Assembly: GCF_005938625.1 (NCBI RefSeq) | Contig: NZ_VCNJ01000035.1 | Location: forward strand, 1 to 48,207 | DNA from: Pseudomonas fluorescens | GTDB lineage: Bacteria > Pseudomonadota > Gammaproteobacteria > Pseudomonadales > Pseudomonadaceae | Direction of reading: 5' to 3' | Length of the DNA: 48,207 bases | Shown: one piece after another, positions 8,206 through 15,853 of the stretch | How positions within the stretch are numbered: the stretch's first letter is position 1 | Layout: each line of letters starts with the position of its first letter | The notes under the pieces: model-generated | Database searches by the model: none | What the model saw: only the letters and a program-made list of their open reading frames with translations | Told to the model about the DNA's origin: nothing | Made by a program: the position numbers and the translations under genes

Positions 8206-9258
8206 TTATGGATTGTGTGCCTTGTACACCGCCTTGGTGGGTGCCTGCAGGTTACGGGAGTGTTTGTACTGAGGCGGCTCCCACAACTCGGTGGTCGAAC
8301 GCGTTGTGATCACCTTTCTCCTCGAGAAATGAATCGTTAAACAGTTCCCCGGCGCGTCTTCGATGTACGCCCCGGCAGGCACGGCAATCGTATTCCGCCC
8401 GTCCTTGACGATCGTTCCTTCGTCCGCATTGAACGGGCCGTAAGCTAACGGTATTTGCGCGCGAGACAGATAGCTTGTCACAGGCGCCAGAGGCGTTGCT
8501 CCGCCCTTGTACCTCAACCCTTCATCGTTTCGACTGAAGCAATAGCCGAGGATGACATGGTTGCCCAGGTCGCCCACCAGCCTCCTGAAGTTCGGCTCCG
8601 TCATCTTGGCGCCGTCATAGATCCGCAGCCGGCTTTCAAAACTGCCCTTTTTGGCCGAAGCAGACACATAGTATTCGTCGCCGCTTTTCGGATCTCTTTC
8701 CAGCACATAGCCCGTCAGGTCGCCTTTGACTTTTGACCCGCGAGAATAGCCTTCAAAGGCACCGGTCGGATTCGGTGTGAAGAGTGAGCCTAAGCGCTTC
8801 TCGGCGTCTTCCGTCAAAAAGGCCTGTTCATGCAGACCCTGGTCCCGCGCGCCGGTACTGTCCCAGTCGTTGCCGTGCCAGGCACCGTGGCTGCCGGACA
8901 CAATGGCGATGGGCCGCTGGGTAAAGCTTTTCCTTCTCCTGAGCACGTCCAGCGGCATGGTACTGTCCGCCCGCCCGTTGCCCAGTTCATTGCCGTTAAT
9001 CGGCCGGTCTGACCCCCAAACATGCTGATGCTTGTTTTTGGCGAAAAATCGCGGGCTGGGCTGGCTTTCCCGATGCCAGTAATCGTCTCCTCCCGGGCGC
9101 TCGTACTCATACTTCCAGCGCGGCGGCGCCAGGCCCGTGCTGCCATGAGAGGCGCCTTGTGCATAGGCCGGACCTCGGTAAGCACTTTCCTGCTCCCAGT
9201 CCATATCATCTGAGTAGGATTCTTGCCGGGCCAGGGGCGCGGCGGAATATCTGGGCAT
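8206..9258 (-). CDS. Unknown protein at the end of the eCIS operon; candidate cargo effector
   Basis: This 350-residue protein has no signal peptide and no membrane segment. A strong AAGGAG lies seven bases before the ATG. The first 100 residues look disordered and rich in Gly, Ser, Arg, Tyr and Asp, as is common for loading regions of injected cargo. The compact part has two notable blocks: a hydrophobic strand then SGSHG with His124 (PIAIVSGSHG), and a hydrophobic strand then a cysteine at 240 (NHVILGYC). That strand-HG / strand-xC order recalls clan CD (caspase-like) cysteine peptidases, but no further confirmation is visible. It follows the tape-measure gene on the same strand, where eCIS loci usually keep cargo. 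Function is inferred from position and pattern only. Confidence 0.55.
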   Translation of the reverse strand: MPRYSAAPLARQESYSDDMDWEQESAYRGPAYAQGASHGSTGLAPPRWKYEYERPGGDDYWHRESQPSPRFFAKNKHQHVWGSDRPINGNELGNGRADSTMPLDVLRRRKSFTQRPIAIVSGSHGAWHGNDWDSTGARDQGLHEQAFLTEDAEKRLGSLFTPNPTGAFEGYSRGSKVKGDLTGYVLERDPKSGDEYYVSASAKKGSFESRLRIYDGAKMTEPNFRRLVGDLGNHVILGYCFSRNDEGLRYKGGATPLAPVTSYLSRAQIPLAYGPFNADEGTIVKDGRNTIAVPAGAYIEDAPGNCLTIHFSRRKVITTRSTTELWEPPQYKHSRNLQAPTKAVYKAHNP

Positions 9259-9509
9259 AGTTATCTCCTTACTGTTTATAGGTACATCCGAGTTTAATAC
9301 CGGGTTCGGAAGGCAAAGAAGCGTGACGTGGGTCTGAAGTCAGGCACTGTTTATCGTTTCACCGGCTACAAAACCAACTTGTGACGAGGGCCGTATAGTT
9401 AAAAACGCGCACACAGCTTGGCCGCCCCCTAACTTTCCAGGTGATATTCAAAGCACTTCAATCGACTTTTACAGACAACTTCAAGACATACAGCGCACGG
9501 ACGAGCGCT
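9259..9509 (-). promoter_or_regulatory. Gap between tape measure and cargo candidate
   Basis: These 251 bases separate the afp14-like gene from the downstream candidate effector. The spacing is much wider than the overlapping joints between most structural genes, so the effector may have its own promoter. No confident promoter or terminator was identified. Confidence 0.3.
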
Positions 9510-11318
9510 TCAAGGCCATATAACTTTCAGCGGACGGTTCATCCAAGGTAAGACCACCTGATTTTTTGACCAAGGTAGATCAAACAGCAAGACATCGCAG
9601 GCATCTTCCTCGACCTGTAACGTCCATTGCTGATCCTGGCAATGCAGCCACCCTGAACGTTGCAGAAACCAGCCGCGCGCATCCTGCACACTACAGCGGG
9701 CCAGGGTGGGGGTTTGCGCCAAAAAATCCTCCAACAGTTCATTCAGGCAGGCCATGGCCGGCGCCTCCGGTTCGACCCAGGGAAACACTGACGCCTCAAG
9801 ATCCATGCCGCAGAGCAGTTTGCTGAGGGGCGTTCGCCATTCCCCTTGCGCCCCGTCATCCCATACCCCTTCATCGAGCCAACACACCGCCGAGCCTTGA
9901 GCGCGCCGATCCATGAATCGGCCTTCCTCCAGCAACCCCCAACGACTAAATAATCCGGGTAATAGCGGCCAAAGCAATACCAAGCCCGCATTACTGACGG
10001 GCCAAGGCCCAAGAGGCTCTCCTGCGTCGTGGCCAGCCCCCTTTTCCGACTCTGGCCCTGTCCCACTCCCGCCCCCATCCCTGGAGGCCTCAGGCGCTTG
10101 CCTTGCGCGAGCGGTCACTGAAGCATGCCGCTGTGCCGCGGAGGACGCTGACGCGTCCAGCGCCTGATGCCCTGAGGCGGATTTCGCGGTGTAGCTGGAG
10201 TCCTGAGCCTGGCCCCACTGCAGCGCTGGCCTCGGCTGCAGCCATCGCTGCAAGCGACGACGCTGGGCCTGGCGAAGGTGAGGCGCCAGGTGTTGCCACT
10301 GCCCTGACTCAAAGCACAGCAGGCGCAGCCAGACGCTCAAGGCACACGACGGCAACTCATCCCTGGCCGCTTGGGGCGACACCGGGGGGCTGGCACGTGC
10401 AGAGGCTGACGTGCCCGCCAGCCGATAAGACAACTGAACAATCGTCTGCGCGAGCAGCGCAAGTACCTGCGCCGGTAATCTGAGGGATGACATCCACGGT
10501 CTGAAATCGTCACGCTCAGGCGCCTGAAGCGTGGAGGGTGCCTGACGTGCCTGTGTCGCTAACGCCCCGACTGTCAGGCAAAAGGCCCAGGCACACTTAT
10601 CCTGCCCCCCCCATCGAATCTTGCGCTCGAACAAGAGATTGCTAACCTCGCTTAAGCCGTCGTCACCGAGACTGTGCAGCAAACGCCCCCGCGTATGGGC
10701 GCTTAGGCAGCCTGCCGCCAGTGGCCCGCGCCAGGCCTGCGGCTGGGCCGTGAGCTGGGCGAGCAACCAACCATCGCAGGCGCGGGCCAAGTGTTCACTC
10801 AACGGTGCGGCAGCAATACCGCTCTGCAAGAAAGCGATAAACTGTGACAGCGCGGTGGTCGCCACCGCACGTGGCGACTCGTTATCGCGCATCGGGGCGG
10901 TGCTTGACACCGGCTGGGAGGGGCTGGGCGCTGGCACCTGACGCCCGATCGGGGTGTTGCGGTGTGTGGCAGTGCGCTCGCCGGTCACCTCGGCGTTGGC
11001 CAGCGCCTCCCACCTCATCGGCCGCAGCTTTGCAGCCAAGGCGGATATCAGTCGCTCACTGAACTGCGCCTCAAACTGCGCCAACGGGATTTCGCCCAGA
11101 TCGAGGGTGATCGACGGCAACCGGACGGTGCCCTCGGCGTGCTCGCTGAACTGCTGGAGCAAGGTCGCCAGCTCTTTTTTCCATTGCTGATGGAAGAGTC
11201 GTCGACACTGCTCAAGCACCGGATCGGCCACGTCCATGCTGACATCCAGTACAAAGCGAAGTTGGTCAATGCGATTCAGATGCTGGCTCCCGCACGAAGA
11301 AGGGTGAGTGAACGTCAT
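9510..11318 (-). CDS. eCIS tape-measure protein (Afp14/Pvc14-like)
   Basis: The 602-residue protein carries the features of the contractile injection system tape-measure family, which sets tube length. The N-terminus has HLNRIDQLRFVLDVSMDV, and the segment LPSITLDLGEIPLAQFEAQF matches the family's 'LDLG' block. The C-terminal part has the block GLVLLWPLLPGLFSRWGLL followed by LSKLLCGMDL, also diagnostic. The middle (about residues 330-430) is low-complexity, rich in Ala, Gln, Arg and Ser, and is the part expected to vary with particle length. It follows the fibre gene by 33 bases, in the canonical afp13-afp14 order. The ribosome binding site is weak. Confidence 0.88.
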   Translation of the reverse strand: MTFTHPSSCGSQHLNRIDQLRFVLDVSMDVADPVLEQCRRLFHQQWKKELATLLQQFSEHAEGTVRLPSITLDLGEIPLAQFEAQFSERLISALAAKLRPMRWEALANAEVTGERTATHRNTPIGRQVPAPSPSQPVSSTAPMRDNESPRAVATTALSQFIAFLQSGIAAAPLSEHLARACDGWLLAQLTAQPQAWRGPLAAGCLSAHTRGRLLHSLGDDGLSEVSNLLFERKIRWGGQDKCAWAFCLTVGALATQARQAPSTLQAPERDDFRPWMSSLRLPAQVLALLAQTIVQLSYRLAGTSASARASPPVSPQAARDELPSCALSVWLRLLCFESGQWQHLAPHLRQAQRRRLQRWLQPRPALQWGQAQDSSYTAKSASGHQALDASASSAAQRHASVTARARQAPEASRDGGGSGTGPESEKGAGHDAGEPLGPWPVSNAGLVLLWPLLPGLFSRWGLLEEGRFMDRRAQGSAVCWLDEGVWDDGAQGEWRTPLSKLLCGMDLEASVFPWVEPEAPAMACLNELLEDFLAQTPTLARCSVQDARGWFLQRSGWLHCQDQQWTLQVEEDACDVLLFDLPWSKNQVVLPWMNRPLKVIWP

Positions 11319-11351
11319 CAGGCGTCCACAGAACGGTCTTTGGGTCAGTCC

Positions 11352-12563
11352 TCAAAGCTTGATGATAAAGGCCAGGATGTAATAGGCAGGCAACGTCGTC
11401 AGGGTGTGACTGTGCATGCCTTGAGTGGCCGTACTTTTGGCGTGTGTATGCCCCTGCCCGCCCCCTGTTGAGCTCGTCCATGCAGCTGCTGCGCCCCAAC
11501 CATTAGGCATTCCGCTCCAACTGATAGAATTGTTCACATAACTTGGATTAGTTATGCCATACACGGTGACTGAATCGAAGTGCGTATCGTTATCGCAACG
11601 GAAGCGCACCCCGTCTAAATGCTTATGAGAAGGGATTTGCGCTTCACTCAATACGGTGGCGGCGATATTGACCGAGATGGGGCCGGCCGATGCCGCGTTG
11701 GTCGTCACACTGTAACCTTTCGCAGCGCCCGTCCCCGTCAGCTGACTTCCGCCCTGGGTATTCACTTCACTGCCGCTGCCGCCCAGAACAAAGCGATTGC
11801 GCAAGTCCGGACGCCCCTCGGCGCCATCACAAAATGCCCAGCCGGCCGGCGCGACGGCGCCGGAAAACATCATGATCATGCCCGGGACGAGTAATTGCGT
11901 GCGATCAATACTCACTCCGGAGGTGCTGACGGTAATCCCGTTACCGGGCTGCACCGCCACCCCGTTGGCGCCCACACTTAGCCCCTTGCCAGGCTCCAGC
12001 GCCACCGCGACACCGGCCGGTCCGACAGACAAGCCCTTGTTCGGCTGCAGCGTCACCGCCACCCCGGCGGGACCGACGGACAGGCCCTTGCCAAGCTCGA
12101 CAGTCACCCCCACACCCAACGTGCCGAGATTGATGCCGTTGCCTGGGGTTAGCGCGACCCCCTTAGCGCCGACAGCCAGCCCTTTGTTGGGTTCAAGCTT
12201 GATGGCCACACCGGCCGTGCTCACGGACAGCCCCTTGTTGGGCTCAAGGGTCACGCCCACCCCGGCGGGCCTGACGGCGAGGCCCATGCTCGTGTCGGCC
12301 GTCACGTTGATACCGACATCGCTCACGGCCATACCACCACCGGTTTTCAGACGTACGGCCAGTTTCTGCGCGGCATCGAGCTGCAGACCCAGGCCGGGCG
12401 TGCCATCCTGTTCCGGTGACAACCCTGCCGCTTTGCGACCAACGTCTGCCACATCAACCAGATCAGAGAAGTTGGAGGCCAGAGGGACTTGCTCGACCCC
12501 AAAGACATTCTTCAGCTGTTCGACGGTCGGCCCCACACCAGTCTGTTGAGTTGTATCAGCCAT
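11352..12563 (-). CDS. eCIS tail fibre (Afp13/Pvc13-like) with shaft repeats and collar domain
   Basis: This 403-residue fibre probably gives the particle its target specificity. Residues 1-55 form a likely baseplate-attachment segment. From about residue 57 to 220 there is a string of ~16-17-residue repeats of the type KGLSVGPAGVAVTLQPN, resembling the triple beta-spiral of adenovirus fibre shafts. Residues 227-270 match the phage tail collar domain (PGMIMMFSGAVAPAGWAFCDG). The C-terminal region contains metal-binding-type HxH clusters (IPSHKH, GHTHAKS, HSHTL), as in trimeric phage fibre tips. A clear AAAGGA ribosome binding site precedes the ATG. It lies between the baseplate and tape-measure genes, where afp13 belongs. 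Confidence 0.88.
   Translation of the reverse strand: MADTTQQTGVGPTVEQLKNVFGVEQVPLASNFSDLVDVADVGRKAAGLSPEQDGTPGLGLQLDAAQKLAVRLKTGGGMAVSDVGINVTADTSMGLAVRPAGVGVTLEPNKGLSVSTAGVAIKLEPNKGLAVGAKGVALTPGNGINLGTLGVGVTVELGKGLSVGPAGVAVTLQPNKGLSVGPAGVAVALEPGKGLSVGANGVAVQPGNGITVSTSGVSIDRTQLLVPGMIMMFSGAVAPAGWAFCDGAEGRPDLRNRFVLGGSGSEVNTQGGSQLTGTGAAKGYSVTTNAASAGPISVNIAATVLSEAQIPSHKHLDGVRFRCDNDTHFDSVTVYGITNPSYVNNSISWSGMPNGWGAAAAWTSSTGGGQGHTHAKSTATQGMHSHTLTTLPAYYILAFIIKL
11904..12395 (-). repeat. Coding repeats of the fibre shaft
   Basis: Around nine tandem units of 16-17 codons share the pattern G-hydrophobic-x-V-x-x-x-G-V-x-V, followed by a turn with PNKG, PGKG or GNG. At DNA level several units are nearly identical, so the array could change length by recombination and thereby change the fibre length. 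Confidence 0.75.
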
Positions 12564-12853
12564 TTTATATTCCTTTTAAAATATGTTTAAAACACCACGT
12601 GCGTGAGGGCGAACTTCGCCGCTGACAACCTCACACTTACGTCTTTTCAATCCGTACGGGAACATCTAGCCTGTTTGAACCATACTTCACCAGAAAACAG
12701 GCGATCAGGTAAACAAAGGTCTGAATTCAGCCTTCTATTAAGCTTTATCAAGTTAAAGCCATTCACACTATTGGCCGCAAACAAAACAGCGCTAACTGAC
12801 CATTGCCCCGTCATCGCTCCCGGATATTCACTCTCAACTTGAAGCCATTAAAA
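12564..12853 (-). other. Gap between afp12-like and afp13-like genes
   Basis: These 290 bases hold no supported gene. They are more AT-rich than the flanking coding sequence and may contain a promoter for the fibre and tape-measure genes. No specific element could be assigned. Confidence 0.3.
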
Positions 12854-15616
12854 CTAGACCGGTGGCGTATAGAACAAATAATTAGATTTAATGTAATCAA
12901 AGTCCCAATCCGGCTGTGTCGCAGTGGCCTGTTGTTGCTCGGTCGCAATGCGCATGGCGTTGATGCCTTTGCCCCCCTGGGGCAGCATGCCCAGTGCGAG
13001 CATCTTCATGAGGTGATAAGAAAGCTTCCCCAGGTTAGCCCGCTTGGTGGTCTGCCAACGCGTGTACGCCCAGGCGAAGTCCTTGAACGAGGTGCCGCTC
13101 AGCCACGTCAGGTTTGCCGAGACATGACACGGCAACTCATCCTGAATCACGTTTTTGATCCAGGCCTCAACCCTGTAGGGATCCGTGGCGCTGGTCAAGA
13201 GTTCGCTATTGAAGACCACGCTCACATTGAAAGAAAAACGATCCGTGACCTGCGTCTGAACCACATGCCACAGATATTGCGATTGCATTTCCAGGGTGGG
13301 CAACGCCGGTCCCGATTGCCATTGGATGCGTAACTTTCGACTGAATGCGTTGACCTCCACCACCTTGGCATACGTCAACACCTTGTCATGCCCATCGAGC
13401 GTGGAATCCAGGTAAATAGCAAGGGTATCGTTGATCTGCAGATCGCGTGGGAACGGCTCGGTTTGAATCCAGGGCTGGGGCTCATCAACCGCTTGTCCTG
13501 GCACATAAGCCAAATCGAAGGTCATGTCGTTTAGCCACACCATGCTGTTGCACCAGCGCAGGGTGTCTTGCTGCAGAGCCGCGATCAGCCTGTCGTGTTC
13601 GCAGTGCAACTGCCCGTTATCACTCACGTCAAAGTAAACGACATGGTCGACGACCTTGCCCACGATGCAGGTCGGCACTGTAAAAGGCTGGTTGTCGGGA
13701 CGCAGAACCACCAGGTCCATCAACACCCCAGGTTTGAGGCCCGTTACCGCCTCGTCTACGGTCACCATCAGCCAGTTCGGGTGAACCGGATCGTCCAGGG
13801 CGATGGCTTTGATCGGTTGCAAATCGTCATAACGGACATCCGGCTCCGGCGGGAGCAGGCTGATATTTTCCATGATATAAAACGGCAGCTTGCGCAGGTC
13901 GATGGGGGCCGTATCGACGAACAATTCCTTGGCTACCCCCAGTCGCGCTGCAATGCGCCGCTGCAGGGCCGAGATGTTCGCTTTGGAGTATTGGCTTCGA
14001 GCGTATCCCAGCGCGCTGTATTGCTTCAGATATCCGCGCTGAATCGTCAGGAAGTCTTCCTCGGATCCCCCTTCCAGCAAGGTGCGACTGGAGCGGTTAT
14101 CACCGAAATAGCCTAATAGATACCCAATGATCGACAGTTCCTTGTCGAAGTCCTGGCGCTGCTGCTCGATCCACACCTTGAGCTTATCGCTGTAAGCGGC
14201 ATGAACGGTGTTGGCCAACGCCCCCTCGATGAAGGGCCATTGGCCGCCTCGTACCCGGGCTTGTTCAGTCACGTCGCGATCAAATGTCAGCAACTGCGGC
14301 AGATTGGCCAGTTGGTCACAGTCGTTGGCCAGCAACTGCTCGAACGTCAGCAGGAATTGATACAGCTGCTGCGCCGCAGTGGTCGGTGGCGATTGCTGCA
14401 GGCCATAGCACGGCGGAATCGTATCGCTGACGGGATAGTAGCGCGCCGGGTTGCGAAAGCGTCCGTAGGGGATCGGCACGGGAGTTTCGTTGATCAGTTT
14501 CACTTGGGGCAATGCCTGCTGAATCTGTGCCTTGGTCGCTTTGAGCTGCTGCCCACGTTTCATCAGCTTGATCTGGACGCCGTCAGCCAGAACCTGCAAC
14601 GGATCTTCGCCCCACAGGCGTGCAGACATGCCTGCCGGTATACTGGTCTCCCAGCCTTGGGCGTTAAAGGCCAGCGTTTTCAGGTGTTTGACACCGTTCA
14701 GGGCCAGCAAGGCGTTGGTCAGGGGGTTGATGTTCAACGTGTACCCGGCGGCGGCGTCGCGCCGCGTGGGCAGCTCGGTGATCCAACCGTGCTGAAGTTG
14801 CGGGCCTTGATAAATCTCTTCGCTGCTCAGGCCTTGTGCGCTGAGGTCAGCGGCGCTGAAGCGTTTTGCTTGAGGACTGAGATAGGACTCCAAAAGCGTA
14901 TACGCATTGGCCAGCAGCGTGGGCGCATCGCCAAAATCATCCTCCAGCTCCAGAACCAACTGCAGATTCACATCACAGGGTTTCAGCCACCCGACCTGAT
15001 CGATCAGCTCACACACATTGCGGTTGTTGGCCAGGAAGTCCTGCAAAACCGGCTCGGCTTGCGCCTGAGTGATGCCTCGGTTCAATTCAACCAGCAGCGT
15101 GTAGCCGCCCCGCAACATAAACCACTGGGGGGACACTGTGTTGTTCGCCGAACCGCGAAAACGAAATTCGCGCAGCTGCTGGTCATACCAATAGCCGTAT
15201 TTGACGTCGCTGTTCTCGTCCATCAACAACAGCTGTGCATCACGAAAATAGAAACGCTCACTGCCGGCACTGCCATGGCCGCTGCTGCGCAGGTCCAGTA
15301 GTGCCCGACGGTAGTCATCAGCCGTGACCGGTGAACCGGTCAGGGTCTGATGGGGGCCGAAGCTGACCGGAAACAACCCCTCCCCTGTCGGCTGCGCGGG
15401 CGTGAGCAGGTCGGGTAGTGGCAGGGTGTGACGATAGGCCAAATCCGATACGGCATAACTCAGGCCTTGTAACAGGGTCACCCCCGGATCATGGTCGGCG
15501 GTGTCGCTCCAACTGTCCTGAGCATACGTGCCCAGGTCCGACAGGGCCTGTTGCCACAACTGATCAAAGTGGATGGCGTCTGAAGTGGGTATTGCGGGTA
15601 CGGTAGAATCCTTCAT
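12854..15616 (-). CDS. eCIS baseplate wedge protein (Afp12/Pvc12-like)
   Basis: This 920-residue protein occupies the afp12 position, between the baseplate J-like gene and the fibre. The N-terminus contains FDQLWQQALSDLGTYAQDSWSDTADHDPGVTLLQGLSYAVSDLAYR, which follows the baseplate wedge pattern in which a conserved 'DPGVTLL' segment precedes helical packing. In Afp and PVC particles the Afp11 and Afp12 proteins form the wedge around the spike and connect it to the sheath. No enzymatic motif is seen. The ribosome binding site AGGA precedes the ATG. It is separated by 237 bases from the afp11-like gene, so an internal promoter there is possible. Confidence 0.85.
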   Translation of the reverse strand: MKDSTVPAIPTSDAIHFDQLWQQALSDLGTYAQDSWSDTADHDPGVTLLQGLSYAVSDLAYRHTLPLPDLLTPAQPTGEGLFPVSFGPHQTLTGSPVTADDYRRALLDLRSSGHGSAGSERFYFRDAQLLLMDENSDVKYGYWYDQQLREFRFRGSANNTVSPQWFMLRGGYTLLVELNRGITQAQAEPVLQDFLANNRNVCELIDQVGWLKPCDVNLQLVLELEDDFGDAPTLLANAYTLLESYLSPQAKRFSAADLSAQGLSSEEIYQGPQLQHGWITELPTRRDAAAGYTLNINPLTNALLALNGVKHLKTLAFNAQGWETSIPAGMSARLWGEDPLQVLADGVQIKLMKRGQQLKATKAQIQQALPQVKLINETPVPIPYGRFRNPARYYPVSDTIPPCYGLQQSPPTTAAQQLYQFLLTFEQLLANDCDQLANLPQLLTFDRDVTEQARVRGGQWPFIEGALANTVHAAYSDKLKVWIEQQRQDFDKELSIIGYLLGYFGDNRSSRTLLEGGSEEDFLTIQRGYLKQYSALGYARSQYSKANISALQRRIAARLGVAKELFVDTAPIDLRKLPFYIMENISLLPPEPDVRYDDLQPIKAIALDDPVHPNWLMVTVDEAVTGLKPGVLMDLVVLRPDNQPFTVPTCIVGKVVDHVVYFDVSDNGQLHCEHDRLIAALQQDTLRWCNSMVWLNDMTFDLAYVPGQAVDEPQPWIQTEPFPRDLQINDTLAIYLDSTLDGHDKVLTYAKVVEVNAFSRKLRIQWQSGPALPTLEMQSQYLWHVVQTQVTDRFSFNVSVVFNSELLTSATDPYRVEAWIKNVIQDELPCHVSANLTWLSGTSFKDFAWAYTRWQTTKRANLGKLSYHLMKMLALGMLPQGGKGINAMRIATEQQQATATQPDWDFDYIKSNYLFYTPPV

Positions 15617-15853
15617 GTTATTTTCCTGAAGATAAACGTGGGCGCCAACCGGGTCGCTGTAACAAATGCGTCAGCCAACCCTTCGACGGCCAGTGCGTTT
15701 GGCAAAGGGAGCAATCGTGTTGTATCAGCGTACGCAGACATCGTTGATGAACGTTTCCATACACTGGGCGCGCGATCCGTATAAAACACTGTTTTATTCA
15801 GATGATTATTGAGACTTCAAGCGCACGCGGGTCAATCTTCACTACCGGTTGTT

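Noticed and set aside
12603..12842. Plus-strand frame in the gap between fibre and wedge genes
   Set aside because: No ribosome binding site, no neighbour in that direction and an arbitrary composition.
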